Made by a program: the position numbers and the translations under genes | Shown here: positions 42,571 through 51,938 of the stretch, in pieces | Layout: each line of letters opens with the position of its first letter | Numbering within the stretch: position 1 is the first letter of the stretch | Notes under the pieces: generated by a model | The model's input: only the letters and a program-made list of their open reading frames with translations | Database searches by the model: none | What the model was told of the DNA's origin: nothing | Origin: Bacteroidales bacterium | GTDB lineage: Bacteria; Bacteroidota; Bacteroidia; Bacteroidales; Muribaculaceae | Reading direction: 5' to 3' | Assembly: GCA_015061055.1 (NCBI GenBank) | Contig: SUXH01000006.1 | Location: forward strand, 1-60,922 | Length of the DNA stretch: 60,922 nt

Positions 42571-43017
42571 ATGGCTAAATTGGTGTTGAGTGATGTGTGG
42601 TGGACATGCCCGGCTGAAGCTGATAACGGTAAGTTGATAATGGTAACCGGTCGTGCCGATATGGATGGCGTAATTGCAACGGGTAAATATAATACCCGAG
42701 TGGAAATTTCGTGGAAATATGAAGGCGATAAGGACGGAATGCCTGATGTGGCTACTTCGTCGCTTATGGAGGAGGTGCAAGATGCACTGCAAGCCGATTT
42801 TATGAAAGACCCTGTTGCTGTTCTTACCGGGATTTATACGGGTAATGGTGAACGTAACTGGGTGTTCTATACGATGAGTGTGAAAATATTTGAGCGCAAG
42901 TTGAATGAGGATTTGGCTAGATTTGACCTATTGCCATTGTCGCTATATGTGGAAAACGATCCTGAATGGAACGAATATCAAGAGATGCGTGAAGCTACTG
43001 AGATAGAAGATGAGTAA
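42571..43017 (+). CDS. DUF695 domain protein
   Basis: 148 residues, no signal peptide. TGNGERNWVFYTMSVKIFERKL followed by LPLSLYVENDPEWNEYQEM matches the DUF695 pattern (an aromatic-rich strand followed by a D-P-x-W-x-E-Y tail), recognised from memory. Function is unknown; members often occur as small stand-alone proteins. Divergent from rmuC, convergent with fabG. Confidence 0.75.
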   Translation: MAKLVLSDVWWTCPAEADNGKLIMVTGRADMDGVIATGKYNTRVEISWKYEGDKDGMPDVATSSLMEEVQDALQADFMKDPVAVLTGIYTGNGERNWVFYTMSVKIFERKLNEDLARFDLLPLSLYVENDPEWNEYQEMREATEIEDE

Positions 43018-43091
43018 TTGGTGTATTGCGGTTTGTTGAGAATCGGAGTATGTGTGCCTTTTGAATCAATTGAAGGTGGGATGTGTATAAA

Positions 43092-43130
43092 ACAATAAAA
43101 GCTTGATTTGTCAAATCAAGCTTTTATTGT
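43092..43130. terminator. perfect 18-bp inverted-repeat bidirectional terminator
   Basis: ACAATAAAAGCTTGATTT and AAATCAAGCTTTTATTGT pair perfectly around GTC. It lies between the convergent DUF695 and fabG genes and should stop transcription on both strands. Confidence 0.85.
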
Positions 43131-43149
43131 ATGGAATAATTTTGTGGGA

Positions 43150-43896
43150 TTACATATTCATACCGCCGTCTACTTGTATTACTTGACCGGATACGTAAGA
43201 TGACATATCAGAAGCAAGGAATGTAGCAACGTTAGCAATATCTTCTACAGTACCGCCACGACGCAAAGGAATCTTCTTAGCCCACTCAGCGCGTACTTCA
43301 TCAGGAAGCGCAGCAGTCATAGCTGTTTCGATGAAACCCGGAGCGATTGAATTGGCGCGGATACCACGAGAACCAAGTTCTTGAGCAATACTCTTGGCAA
43401 GAGCGATAAGTCCGGCCTTAGATGCTGCATAGTTTGCTTGGCCTGCGTTACCATGTACACCTACCACTGATGACATATTAATGATAGAACCGCTACGTTG
43501 GCGCATCATAATAGGAGTTAGAGCATTGATGTAGTTGAAAGCCGATTTCAAGTTTACAGCAATAACAGCATCCCATTGAGCTTCGGACATACGCATCATA
43601 AGTCCGTCCTTAGTGATACCTGCGTTGTTGACAAGAATGTCAATATGGCCAAATTCCTTATGTATTTCTTTTACTACGTTTGCTGTGTCCTCAAAGTTTG
43701 CTGCATTTGAAGCGTATCCTTTTACTTTAACGCCAAAAGCTGCAATTTCAGCTTCAGTTTGCTTACCGTTTTCGTCGATTACTAAGTCGGTGAATGCGAT
43801 GTCGGCTCCTTCTTGAGCAAATTTTAGTGCGATAGCCTTACCGATACCGCGTGCTGCACCTGTAATAAGTGCCACTTTTCCTTCTAATAACTTCAT
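43150..43896 (-). CDS. fabG: 3-oxoacyl-ACP reductase
   Basis: 248 residues, an SDR enzyme. The NADP loop is TGAARGIGKAIA, followed by NNAGITKDGLMMRM, the catalytic Ser in INMSSVVG and YAASKAG (Tyr and Lys), and the C-terminal VSGQVIQVDGGMNM. It reduces 3-oxoacyl-ACP in fatty-acid elongation. It follows a TetR-type regulator by 32 bases and is probably co-transcribed with it, suggesting local control by that regulator. Confidence 0.94.
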   Translation of the reverse strand: MKLLEGKVALITGAARGIGKAIALKFAQEGADIAFTDLVIDENGKQTEAEIAAFGVKVKGYASNAANFEDTANVVKEIHKEFGHIDILVNNAGITKDGLMMRMSEAQWDAVIAVNLKSAFNYINALTPIMMRQRSGSIINMSSVVGVHGNAGQANYAASKAGLIALAKSIAQELGSRGIRANSIAPGFIETAMTAALPDEVRAEWAKKIPLRRGGTVEDIANVATFLASDMSSYVSGQVIQVDGGMNM

Positions 43897-43928
43897 AAAT
43901 TATTTGTTTTAAAAAAATATTCTAAATG

Positions 43929-44510
43929 TCAGGCTTTTATTCCATTAAGAATAAAGTCTTTGATATATTCTCTCAACTTTAATTTTTCAATTCCGAGTTC
44001 GGCAAAACTATTGCGAACATAGGACACGTCCATACCTTGCAGAGCGAGAATCATTACAGAGGCCGTTTCTTCGATGTGTCGCACTCGGAATACGCCTTTC
44101 TCGACTCCTTCGGAAAGAATCTGTTTTAAGATAGATGCTTCTTTGCTTATGGTGGCGCGGCGTGCTCGGTCAACTTTTCGTATATCGCGGAAAAAACCGG
44201 CTCTCAATGATCCGTTTCGGAAAACAAGCTCTTTGATAATTTCAAATCGGATAAAAATGAAATTTATTAATTTTTGCTCAGGTGGAAGTGGTTGGCGTGG
44301 AATGTCGATAAGTTTTTCAACGATTTTGTCGCTTTCGGCTTTAACTACTGCATTTAGTATCTCTCTCTTGTTTTTAAAATAGGTGTATATAGTGCGACGC
44401 CCCTTTTCTGAAGCTACAGCAATGTCGTTCATTGTTGTATTTTCTTCTCCTTTTTGCGCAAATAGCTGTCGCGCAACTTCAATAAGTTTATCTCTTGTTT
44501 TGGATGCCAT
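43929..44510 (-). CDS. TetR/AcrR family transcriptional regulator
   Basis: 193 residues from ATG 44510 (MASKTRDKLIEVARQLFAQKG); the frame is open for 29 codons further up without support. N-terminal helix-turn-helix with TTMNDIAVASEKGRRTIYTYFKNKREIL is textbook TetR. The ligand domain (from about 60) is unassigned. It is upstream of fabG on the same strand, and a TonB-dependent receptor diverges from it, so either may be its target. Confidence 0.9.
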   Translation of the reverse strand: MASKTRDKLIEVARQLFAQKGEENTTMNDIAVASEKGRRTIYTYFKNKREILNAVVKAESDKIVEKLIDIPRQPLPPEQKLINFIFIRFEIIKELVFRNGSLRAGFFRDIRKVDRARRATISKEASILKQILSEGVEKGVFRVRHIEETASVMILALQGMDVSYVRNSFAELGIEKLKLREYIKDFILNGIKA

Positions 44511-44671
44511 TGTTGTTTTAACACCTAATTTATATTCAATGTGCGAAATTAATAAATTATATTTAGGTCGACAACAAATTTGTGCTAAAATAAGCAAATG
44601 ACGTAGAAAATGAGGGCTTGATATAATTTAAGTGCGTGTTTTTCGTTAATTAAAAGTAATTTAGAATATTG

Positions 44672-47068
44672 ATGAAATTATATATCTTAACATTGATTTT
44701 TGCGGTGTTCGGTATATTCAGAACATTTGCGCAAGTGGAAATTTCGGGTACAATAACCGATGATAAGGATGACCCGATAGAATTTGCTACAGTGAGAGTG
44801 CAGGGTACTGCGATTGGAACCAATACCAATTTGAAAGGAGAGTATTCACTGACTGTTGCTCAATGTGATACGTTGGTGGTGGAGGTGAGTTGCTTGGGAT
44901 ATGCCAATGTGGTGCGCCAATACATTAAACCAAAGGGCAAAATAACTCTTAATGCGAAACTGTATCAAAAGTCGAAGGAACTTGGCGAACTTGAAGTAGT
45001 GGAGATACGTCGTCAGACCGACCAAATGCAAAGTATTGATGCGCAGGCGTTGCGTCTCACTCCCGATGCATCGGGCGGAAGTGTGGAATCGATGCTATCC
45101 ACAATGGCAGGTGTGAGTTCGAAGAATGAAATGAGCACGCAATATATGGTGCGTGGTGGTTCGTATGATGAGAACAGTGTGTATATAAATGGTATCGAAG
45201 TGTATCGTCCGCAACTTATCAGTTCCGGTCAACAAGAAGGGCTGAGTGTTATTAACCCTGATATGGTGGGAGCGGTAAACTTCTCAACAGGTGGGTTTAG
45301 TGCGGCTTATGGCGATAAGATGTCGTCGGCACTTGATATTACTTATCGAGAACCTGAGGCATTTGAAGGGGCATTGTCACTGAGCCTGCAGGGAGGGAGT
45401 GTGGCATTGGGTCAGAGCAGCAAGAATTTTTCACAACTGCATGGTTTTCGATATAAGCGAAATTCTTCTCTTTTGGGGTCGCTTGAAACTAAAGGTGAAT
45501 ATGACCCTCAATATTTCGATTATCAAACTAATATAAGCTATAAGATGGGGAAGAAGTGGAAGGCTTCTTTTTTGGGTAATATCTCGATAAATAACTATAG
45601 ATTTGTACCGCAAAATAGAAATACAAGCTTCGGAACATCTACTAATGCAAAACAGTTTACCGTATATTTTGACGGACAGGAGAAAGATAAATTTGAAACA
45701 TATTTCGGTGCGCTGTCGCTCAATTATAAGCATTCAAAAAATGCCGATATGGCGCTGCTGGCTTCGGGTTATCTTACAAACGAACTTGTGGGGTATGATA
45801 TACATGGTGAATATTGGCTCGATGAGGCAGGAACTACCGGAGATGGCGGTGTGGGAGGAGAACTTGGCGTGGGTAAGTATCACGAACATGCACGAAATCG
45901 CTTGCGAATGAGTGTGTTCTCGTTAGGCTTGCGAGGAAATGTGTCGATTGGTAAAAATAAGGTGTCGTATGGCTTGTCTTTTAATCACGAAAATGTATAT
46001 GAACGAGCGAGTGAATGGGAACAACGTGATTCGGCAGGATATTCGTTGCCTCACACCGGAAATGGTGTACATATGGTGTACAATCTTACATCAAAACAAG
46101 ATTTTGGATCGAATCGTTTCTCGGCATACGTTCAAGATACATATCGATTGACTACTGAGGCAGGATATTTCACTTTAAATGGAGGAGTGCGTTTGTCTTA
46201 TTGGGATTTTAATGATGAATTGCTTATCAGTCCACGTGCAAGTGTGGGATTTGTTCCTAAGGGTAATGAGCGTTTTGCGCTCCGATTTGCGACAGGACTT
46301 TATTATCAAGCTCCATTTTATAAAGAATATAGGGTGGAACAACTTGATGAATATGGAAATGCTTACATCACGTTGAATAAGGATATAAAATCACAGCGAA
46401 GCATTCATTTTATTCTTGGAGGTGATTATACATTTAGAGCAAATAGTCGTCCGTTTAAGTTTACCGCTGAGGCATATTATAAAAATCTATCGAATCTTAT
46501 ACCTTATGAAATCGATAACTTGAAACTTGTGTATTCGGGTGAAAACTCATCAAAAGGATTTGTTGCCGGTGTGGACTTTAAATTCTTTGGTCAATTTGTG
46601 GAAGGAACGGACTCTTGGATTAGTTTCTCACTGATGAAAACTCAGGAGAATCTGAATGGGGTGAAAGTGCCTCGTCCAACCGATCAACGTTATAGCTTTG
46701 CACTGTTTTTTACCGACTATTTCCCAAAGTTCCCCAAGGCGAAGTTTAGTTTGAAGGCGATATTTTCCGACGGAATGCCTACCACGTCGCCACGCACCAC
46801 TCGTGATGTGTCGTATTTTAGAGTTCCTGCATATAAACGCGTTGATGCCGGTGTGTCATATCAACTTGTGGGGGGGGATGACTCACAAACATCGGGATTT
46901 TTGAAAAACTTTAAGAGTGTGTGGCTCGGAGTAGATGTGTTTAACTTGTTTGACATATCAAATGTGAGCAGCTACTATTGGGTAACCGATGTGAATGAAA
47001 TGCAGTATGCTGTGCCGAATTATCTTACCGGTCGCCAATTAAACGTGCGCTTATCGATTAATTTCTAA
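44672..47068 (+). CDS. TonB-dependent outer-membrane receptor
   Basis: 798 residues from ATG 44672. Signal peptide MKLYILTLIFAVFGIFRTFAQ, then a carboxypeptidase-regulatory-like domain (VEISGTITDDKDDPIEFATVRVQGT), a plug domain (LSTMAGVSSKNEMSTQYMVRGGSYDENSVY reduced to its RGGSYDEN core), and a beta-barrel ending in TGRQLNVRLSINF with a terminal Phe. Unlike SusC-type receptors it has no adjacent susD partner and is shorter, so it more likely takes up a metal chelate or cofactor than a glycan. Ligand unknown. Confidence 0.9.
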   Translation: MKLYILTLIFAVFGIFRTFAQVEISGTITDDKDDPIEFATVRVQGTAIGTNTNLKGEYSLTVAQCDTLVVEVSCLGYANVVRQYIKPKGKITLNAKLYQKSKELGELEVVEIRRQTDQMQSIDAQALRLTPDASGGSVESMLSTMAGVSSKNEMSTQYMVRGGSYDENSVYINGIEVYRPQLISSGQQEGLSVINPDMVGAVNFSTGGFSAAYGDKMSSALDITYREPEAFEGALSLSLQGGSVALGQSSKNFSQLHGFRYKRNSSLLGSLETKGEYDPQYFDYQTNISYKMGKKWKASFLGNISINNYRFVPQNRNTSFGTSTNAKQFTVYFDGQEKDKFETYFGALSLNYKHSKNADMALLASGYLTNELVGYDIHGEYWLDEAGTTGDGGVGGELGVGKYHEHARNRLRMSVFSLGLRGNVSIGKNKVSYGLSFNHENVYERASEWEQRDSAGYSLPHTGNGVHMVYNLTSKQDFGSNRFSAYVQDTYRLTTEAGYFTLNGGVRLSYWDFNDELLISPRASVGFVPKGNERFALRFATGLYYQAPFYKEYRVEQLDEYGNAYITLNKDIKSQRSIHFILGGDYTFRANSRPFKFTAEAYYKNLSNLIPYEIDNLKLVYSGENSSKGFVAGVDFKFFGQFVEGTDSWISFSLMKTQENLNGVKVPRPTDQRYSFALFFTDYFPKFPKAKFSLKAIFSDGMPTTSPRTTRDVSYFRVPAYKRVDAGVSYQLVGGDDSQTSGFLKNFKSVWLGVDVFNLFDISNVSSYYWVTDVNEMQYAVPNYLTGRQLNVRLSINF

Positions 47069-47091
47069 TTATCGATTATAGAATAATAGAA

Positions 47092-47125
47092 AATGCGGGA
47101 AGATGAACAGAAATCTCCCCGCATT
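47092..47125. terminator. terminator between the TonB receptor and the GT2 gene
   Basis: AATGCGGG pairs with CCCGCATT, and the stem is extended inside by AGAT with ATCT. It lies between two convergent genes. The T-tract is weak, so efficiency is uncertain. Confidence 0.6.
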
Positions 47126-47141
47126 AATGTTTCTATGTGAA

Positions 47142-48137
47142 CTATTTCCACAATGAGATTATGAATTGTCGTAACGAGCAGTAATATTTTGCCCAAAATT
47201 TCATTCCGTTTACTCCGCAAAAGGGAATGAATAGTGTGCGTAATTTGAGTGAAAGAGGGAGTAACGAATGGTCTAATGTGGCTGCGTGATAGTCGAAACT
47301 TTCTACGATTTCTTGTTGCTCTTGTGTCGTGAAAGAATTCTTATTAACAGAGAATATATACCAATGATTTATTAGATTGTACCAACGATATTTTTCTTGA
47401 CGTTTCAAAATATCGCGTTTACAGTTCAGTCTTTCAAGATGCTTTTTGAGCGCATAATCGGCAATGAATACATCGAATCGGCGTATTGTCATTGCATTTG
47501 AGATGGATTTATCGTGTTGGCGATAGTAATAGATGGCATTGCTAAGTCTCACTTCGCGTGATGCGAAAAAATGAAGTTTTGTGGTGATGTCGTCGGCTGT
47601 GTAACGAGTGCTTTCGTCGTAAGGAATCCTTTTATGTATATCTGCTCTTAAGGCATATACTCCATGAATTATCCAGTTAATACTAAGTTCTAATGCTTCT
47701 TCGCCGGAGAAAACAGTTTTATCTGTTCTATTGTTATAGGGTGTAAGTGTGCCGTTGGTCTGCTGTAATATGAGATTAAACATCACGCAATCGGTGAGAG
47801 GATTGTTGGCGAATGTCTCTATGAGTTGAGCGATGGCGTTTGGCGCAAGAGTGTCATCGGAATCAACCATACATATATAATCGCCTGTGGCGTGTTTTAA
47901 CCCTAAATTTCGGGATTTAGACTGTCCTGAGTTTACGTCGTTACGTAGTACTATAATGCGACTATCGCGTGAAGCATAATCATTCAAGATTGCCGGAGAA
48001 TTGTCGGTGGAAGCATCATCGATACAAATTATTTGTATGTTATTATGAGTTTGACCCAATAGTGAGTCAAGGCATTCGCGTAAGTATTGTTCAGTATTGT
48101 AAACTGCAACTAATATGGAAACTTTCTTATTGATCAT
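47142..48137 (-). CDS. family 2 glycosyltransferase
   Basis: 331 residues. GT-A fold with VSILVAVYNTEQYLRECLDSL, IICIDDASTDNS and the metal-binding MVDSDD. The second half (RYTADDITTKLHFF, YYYRQHDKSIS) is typical of Bacteroidales capsule or LPS transferases. No polysaccharide cluster surrounds it, so acceptor and sugar are unknown. A TATCTTTG box lies 26 bases before the start. Confidence 0.88.
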   Translation of the reverse strand: MINKKVSILVAVYNTEQYLRECLDSLLGQTHNNIQIICIDDASTDNSPAILNDYASRDSRIIVLRNDVNSGQSKSRNLGLKHATGDYICMVDSDDTLAPNAIAQLIETFANNPLTDCVMFNLILQQTNGTLTPYNNRTDKTVFSGEEALELSINWIIHGVYALRADIHKRIPYDESTRYTADDITTKLHFFASREVRLSNAIYYYRQHDKSISNAMTIRRFDVFIADYALKKHLERLNCKRDILKRQEKYRWYNLINHWYIFSVNKNSFTTQEQQEIVESFDYHAATLDHSLLPLSLKLRTLFIPFCGVNGMKFWAKYYCSLRQFIISLWK

Positions 48138-48163
48138 AATTTAAATGATGATGCTTTGAGAGC

Positions 48164-48171
48164 AAAGATAC
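48164..48171 (-). promoter_or_regulatory. -7 box of the GT2 gene
   Basis: The minus strand reads TATCTTTG, 26 bases upstream of the ATG at 48137. Confidence 0.5.
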
Positions 48172-48300
48172 AACAAAAAATGGCAATTACCGACGATAAT
48201 TGCTATTTTTGTGTGAATGTGTATCAGTAAACTTGTGATGGAAAAACATTGTAATACAAGGGTTTTTCTATGAAAATAAGCCTCTGATTGGAAATTTTAT

Positions 48301-48330
48301 GGGCTTTATCCGCTGAGTCCCAATAAGCCC
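48301..48330. other. unexplained hairpin in the gap between the GT2 promoter and tRNA-Arg
   Basis: In a gap of about 180 bases GGGCTT-AT pairs with ATAAGCCC (eight pairs, one bulge) around CCGCTGAGTCCCA. On the plus strand TAATTTTTT follows, giving a terminator-like shape, but no plus-strand gene lies upstream. The rest of the gap shows no gene or recognisable RNA. Confidence 0.35.
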
Positions 48331-48350
48331 TAATTTTTTCGTTTGGAGAC

Positions 48351-48378
48351 AAAAAAGGAACTCGATTGAGTTCCTTTT
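48351..48378 (-). terminator. terminator of tRNA-Arg(ACG)
   Basis: On the minus strand AAAAGGAACTC pairs with GAGTTCCTTTT around a four-base loop, directly after the tRNA 3' end, with a T-run following. Confidence 0.85.
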
Positions 48379-48380
48379 AG

Positions 48381-48454
48381 TGATTCGCACAGGATTCAAA
48401 CCTGTAACCTTCTGATCCGTAGTCAGATGCTCTATTCAGTTGAGCTAGCGAACC
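48381..48454 (-). tRNA. tRNA-Arg (ACG)
   Basis: Minus-strand acceptor GGTTCGC pairs with GCGAATC (one G-U). The anticodon stem CTGA/TCAG encloses a loop with ACG, and the T-arm has AGGTTTGAATCCT. The A34 is presumably deaminated to inosine by TadA. No encoded CCA. It is the second arginine tRNA of the window, unrelated in context to tRNA-Arg(CCG). Confidence 0.95.
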
Positions 48455-48474
48455 ATTTTGCTTGTTTGCGAGTG

Positions 48475-48482
48475 CAAAGGTA
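48475..48482 (-). promoter_or_regulatory. -7 box of tRNA-Arg(ACG)
   Basis: The minus strand reads TACCTTTG followed by CACTCG, very like the tRNA-Ser promoter (TACCTTTG then CACTCG). No TTTG -33 element is evident. Confidence 0.6.
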
Positions 48483-48521
48483 CGCAATATTTTTTAATAT
48501 TAAAAATTTTCAGTGTGTTTT

Positions 48522-49127
48522 TTATTGATTTTTTATATTTTCGTTGATTTCTTCGATATATGCGAGTAATTCTTCACGTCCTCGGCGGTCTTCGCTTGAA
48601 GTCATAAAATATGGTGGTAGTTCTTCCCACGATTCGCGAAGTTTGTTTAGGTATTTCTTTACGTTTGTAACGCCGGCTACTTTACCAAGTTTATCCATTT
48701 TAGTAAATACGATACTAAATGGTATACCATTTTCACCTAACCAATACATAAAATCGAGGTCTATTTTTTGAGGGTCGTGTCGAGCATCAACGAGTACAAA
48801 TAAGTTGGTCATTTGTTCACGCTGTAAAATGTAACCTTCAATTATTTTACGGAACTTTTCACGACTATCCTTACTGCGTTTTGCATAGCCATAACCCGGA
48901 AGGTCTACGATGTACCATTCTTTATTAATAAGAAAATGATTGATAAGAAGTGTTTTACCGGGAGTTGCAGATGTCTTTGCTAAAGCGGTACGCTCGGTAA
49001 GCATATTTATTAGTGATGATTTGCCTACATTTGAGCGTCCGATAAAGGCATATTCAGGGATATTTCCTTCGGGACACTTTCTTGCATCGGCATTACTTAT
49101 CACGTATTCGGCAGACTTTATTTTCAT
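48522..49127 (-). CDS. engB: ribosome biogenesis GTPase YsxC/EngB
   Basis: 201 residues from ATG 49127 ([11 protein letters not shown]), the normal family length; the frame is open 11 codons further up, into the promoter. G1 [13 protein letters not shown]3 DLPGYG and G4 FTKMD are present. An essential GTPase in late 50S subunit assembly. A TATCTTTG promoter lies 20 bases upstream, divergent from the flavodiiron gene's own TATCTTTG. Confidence 0.96.
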   Translation of the reverse strand: MKIKSAEYVISNADARKCPEGNIPEYAFIGRSNVGKSSLINMLTERTALAKTSATPGKTLLINHFLINKEWYIVDLPGYGYAKRSKDSREKFRKIIEGYILQREQMTNLFVLVDARHDPQKIDLDFMYWLGENGIPFSIVFTKMDKLGKVAGVTNVKKYLNKLRESWEELPPYFMTSSEDRRGREELLAYIEEINENIKNQ

Positions 49128-49147
49128 AATTATTGGATTTTTCAATG

Positions 49148-49208
49148 CAAAGATAAGCAAATTTTATGAAAGGCAGTTGGGGTGATTGGTGTTTTATGAG
49201 TATCTTTG
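49148..49208. promoter_or_regulatory. divergent promoter pair, engB (-) and flavodiiron gene (+)
   Basis: CAAAGATA at 49148-49155 is TATCTTTG on the minus strand for engB, and TATCTTTG at 49201-49208 faces right for the flavodiiron gene. The two boxes are 45 bases apart, so the polymerase footprints probably overlap. Confidence 0.55.
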
Positions 49209-49231
49209 CAAAGAATATAAACCACATTAAA

Positions 49232-50401
49232 ATGATTAAAATAACAGAGGATATTAAATATATAGGTGTTGACGATTTGGATTTGGACTTGTTCGAAAGT
49301 CAGTATATAGTTCCTAATGGTATCTCGTATAATTCGTATGTTATCGTAGATGAAATGATTGCGGTAATGGATACTGTGGATAAGAGAAAGGCTGCTGAAT
49401 GGTGGTCTAATCTTGAAAAGGAACTATTAGGGAGAACTCCCGATTATCTTGTCGTACACCATATGGAACCCGATCATGCAGGTGTGATAGCCGAATTTGT
49501 GGTAAAGTATCCTGATGCTAAGATTGTGGCAACCGATAAGGCGATAAAGATGTTGCCATTATATAACACTGAGGTTGATTTTACTGATAAAACGATTGCA
49601 GTGAAAGAAAATGATACACTTTCACTTGGCTCACATACGTTGCAATTTATAATGGCGCCTATGGTTCATTGGCCGGAAGTTATGACTACTTACGACCAAA
49701 AAGATAAAGTGTTTTTCTCGGCAGATGGATTTGGTAAGTTTGGGGCGTTGAGCCACGAAGAAGATTGGGCTTGTGAAGCTCGTCGTTATTACTTCAATAT
49801 ATGTGGTAAATATGGTACTCAGGTTCAGAATTTATTGAGAAAAGTGAGTCATCTTGAAGTAGATATTATATGTCCGCTTCATGGACCGATATTGAAAGAT
49901 AATTTAGGTTATTATATCGGACTTTACGACATCTGGAGTGATTATCGTCCTGAGGTAGAGGGCGTATTTGTAGCTTATGCTTCGATACATGGTAATACGG
50001 CAGAGGCTGCACGAAAATTTGCTGAGATATTGAAAGCTAAGGGAGCAAAAAAGGTGTCGATAGCCGACTTGAGTCGTGATGATATGGCAGAAGCTGTGGA
50101 AGACGCATTTAAATATAGTCATTTGGTACTTGCTGCATCAAGTTATGATGCAGGAATCTTTCCGCCGATGAAGGATTTTATACATCATCTTCAAGATAAG
50201 AGTTTCCAAAATCGTCGTGTAGCACTTATTGAAAATGGCTCTTGGGCACCTGTGGCAGGAAAGCTTATGCGTGCTGAAATGGAATGTTTAAAGGATATTG
50301 ATGTAATAACTCCTATAGTTACGATAAGAGGCAAGATGAAGGGGTGCGATGTAGAAAAGCTCGAAGAACTTGCCGAAGTGTTATTATCTACCGAAAACTG
50401 A
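49232..50401 (+). CDS. FprA-type flavodiiron protein (O2/NO reductase)
   Basis: 389 residues from ATG 49232 (MIKITEDIKYIG), chosen because the upstream part of the frame holds the promoter. Metallo-beta-lactamase-like diiron domain with HHMEPDHAG (H77, E79, D81 as ligands) and a further ligand His in CPLHGPIL. The C-terminal flavodoxin domain has YASIHGNTAEAARKF. In anaerobes it reduces O2 to water (or NO to N2O). No rubredoxin gene is adjacent, so the electron donor is unknown. Probably co-transcribed with recR, 12 bases further on. Confidence 0.93.
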   Translation: MIKITEDIKYIGVDDLDLDLFESQYIVPNGISYNSYVIVDEMIAVMDTVDKRKAAEWWSNLEKELLGRTPDYLVVHHMEPDHAGVIAEFVVKYPDAKIVATDKAIKMLPLYNTEVDFTDKTIAVKENDTLSLGSHTLQFIMAPMVHWPEVMTTYDQKDKVFFSADGFGKFGALSHEEDWACEARRYYFNICGKYGTQVQNLLRKVSHLEVDIICPLHGPILKDNLGYYIGLYDIWSDYRPEVEGVFVAYASIHGNTAEAARKFAEILKAKGAKKVSIADLSRDDMAEAVEDAFKYSHLVLAASSYDAGIFPPMKDFIHHLQDKSFQNRRVALIENGSWAPVAGKLMRAEMECLKDIDVITPIVTIRGKMKGCDVEKLEELAEVLLSTEN

Positions 50402-50413
50402 TATTAGTTGATA

Positions 50414-51046
50414 ATGGAACAAGAATTTGCATCAACATTGCTTGAAAGCGCAGTGAGTGAATTTGCTAAGCTACCCGGAATAGGTAGAAAGACTGCTTTA
50501 CGCTTGGTTCTATATCTTTTACGACAGAATGAAAGTGCGTCTGTCTCATTTGGTGAGGCTATAATTAGGTTACGCAAGGAGATAAAATATTGTAATAAGT
50601 GTCATAATATATCGGAAAGTGAAGTGTGCCCTATATGTTCTAATCCATCGCGAGATGAGAGTGTCATATGTGTGGTGGAAAATGTGAAAGATGTGATGAG
50701 TATAGAGAATACACATCAACATTATGGATTGTATCACGTACTTGGAGGCTTGATTTCTCCTATGGATGGCGTAGGACCTCAAGATATCGAGATAGATAGT
50801 CTTGTGGAACGAGTGAAAGAGGGCAGTGTGAAAGAAGTTATATTGGCTCTTAGTGCTACAATGGAGGGTGATACGACAAATTTTTATATTTTCCGCCGTC
50901 TAGCTCCTTATCCTGAAGTGAAGATAACAATGCTTGCTCGTGGAATGAGTGTGGGAAATGATATAGAATATACCGATGAACTGACACTTGGGCGTTCGAT
51001 TCTAAATAGAACACTATTTTCTGATACGTTTGCAAAAGAGAGATAA
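50414..51046 (+). CDS. recR: recombination mediator RecR
   Basis: 210 residues from ATG 50414; a TTG two codons upstream is disfavoured. Helix-hairpin-helix [17 protein letters not shown], zinc finger [16 protein letters not shown], and a Toprim domain with [14 protein letters not shown] and GLYHVLGG. RecR loads RecA at gaps together with RecO and RecF. A strong palindromic terminator follows. Confidence 0.96.
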   Translation: MEQEFASTLLESAVSEFAKLPGIGRKTALRLVLYLLRQNESASVSFGEAIIRLRKEIKYCNKCHNISESEVCPICSNPSRDESVICVVENVKDVMSIENTHQHYGLYHVLGGLISPMDGVGPQDIEIDSLVERVKEGSVKEVILALSATMEGDTTNFYIFRRLAPYPEVKITMLARGMSVGNDIEYTDELTLGRSILNRTLFSDTFAKER

Positions 51047-51051
51047 AGTAG

Positions 51052-51083
51052 AACAAAAAAACCGCTTAAGCGGTTTTTTTGTT
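51052..51083. terminator. bidirectional terminator, recR and coaW
   Basis: AACAAAAAAACCGCTT followed by its exact reverse complement forms a perfect 32-base palindrome. It lies between the convergent recR (ends 51046) and the pantothenate kinase gene (ends 51082), overlapping the latter's stop. Confidence 0.85.
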
Positions 51084-51906
51084 ATTTTTTGAATGCCAGA
51101 GCTGCTCCAAGTGCAGTGCGGAATTCGGCGTGAGGAGGAATGTGAAATTTTACTCCATATATGTTTTCCATTAAAGGAAATACCATTTGACATTGAGGTA
51201 ATTGTGTTAGGTTTCCTATCATTACGAAATCTTTGATGTCGCTATTCATTGCTGAAAACACAGCCGATGAACCAATAGATTGCACCACCATAAATATTAA
51301 ACCGAGTGCGATGTCTTCGTCGCAAATATCACTACTTGTAACCTTGCCGAAGAATGAAGCTGTAGCATCGAGAGGCAAATTCTCTAAATCGTGTTTACAG
51401 ATATCGCTGATGAGCAGATTTATATTTGAGATGTTTCCTCGTGATGCTAAGTTGCATATTTTATGGAAGTTGCGAGTCTTTAGAAGTAGTTGGGATAGTC
51501 CTTGAAGTGTTCCACCGCCGATGCTTATACCACCTATGTGGCGTATACCGTTTTCGTCGATGCGTACATAAGAAGTACCTGTACCCATACTCACTACGAT
51601 GAGTTTGTCAAGCTTCATTCCGTAGCTCGCTCCTAATCCATTAGCGAGAAATTCATCGGTCTTTGCTGTAGGTAAACCGTACAAATTACCATCGATGAAG
51701 GCACTTCCGGCACCGGTGAGCATCACTTGCTCAATGTCGCTAAGATTGTATCCATTGTCGTAGACATATTTTCCAAAAGCACCAAAAAGCGAGGTTACCG
51801 GGTCGGTTGCTGTAATGAATAGTGGTGATTGAATCTCACCTTTACAATTCAGTCCAACAATCTTTGTTGTGCTACCACCTACGTCAATGCCTATTACAAG
51901 TCCCAT
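51082..51906 (-). CDS. coaW: type II pantothenate kinase
   Basis: 274 residues from ATG 51906 (MGLVIGIDVGGSTTKIVGL), the ATPase fold phosphate-1 motif; the frame extends 18 codons further up, through the promoter. VVSMGTGTSYVRI and GGISIGGGTLQGLSQLLL are typical of CoaW/PanK2-type kinases. It phosphorylates pantothenate, the first step of CoA synthesis. Type II enzymes are usually insensitive to feedback by CoA in bacteria such as Staphylococcus. Promoter box TATCTTTG at 51939-51946. Confidence 0.9.
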   Translation of the reverse strand: MGLVIGIDVGGSTTKIVGLNCKGEIQSPLFITATDPVTSLFGAFGKYVYDNGYNLSDIEQVMLTGAGSAFIDGNLYGLPTAKTDEFLANGLGASYGMKLDKLIVVSMGTGTSYVRIDENGIRHIGGISIGGGTLQGLSQLLLKTRNFHKICNLASRGNISNINLLISDICKHDLENLPLDATASFFGKVTSSDICDEDIALGLIFMVVQSIGSSAVFSAMNSDIKDFVMIGNLTQLPQCQMVFPLMENIYGVKFHIPPHAEFRTALGAALAFKK

Positions 51907-51938
51907 AATAATTTGTTTGATTCGTTTATAATCTGCGT

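Noticed and set aside
43092..43130. Perfect 18-bp inverted repeat as a mobile-element end
   Set aside because: It lies exactly between two convergent genes with T/A-rich flanks and a three-base loop, which fits a bidirectional terminator.
44669..44671. TTG as the start of the TonB-dependent receptor
   Set aside because: An ATG follows immediately at 44672 and gives the same signal peptide; ATG is preferred.
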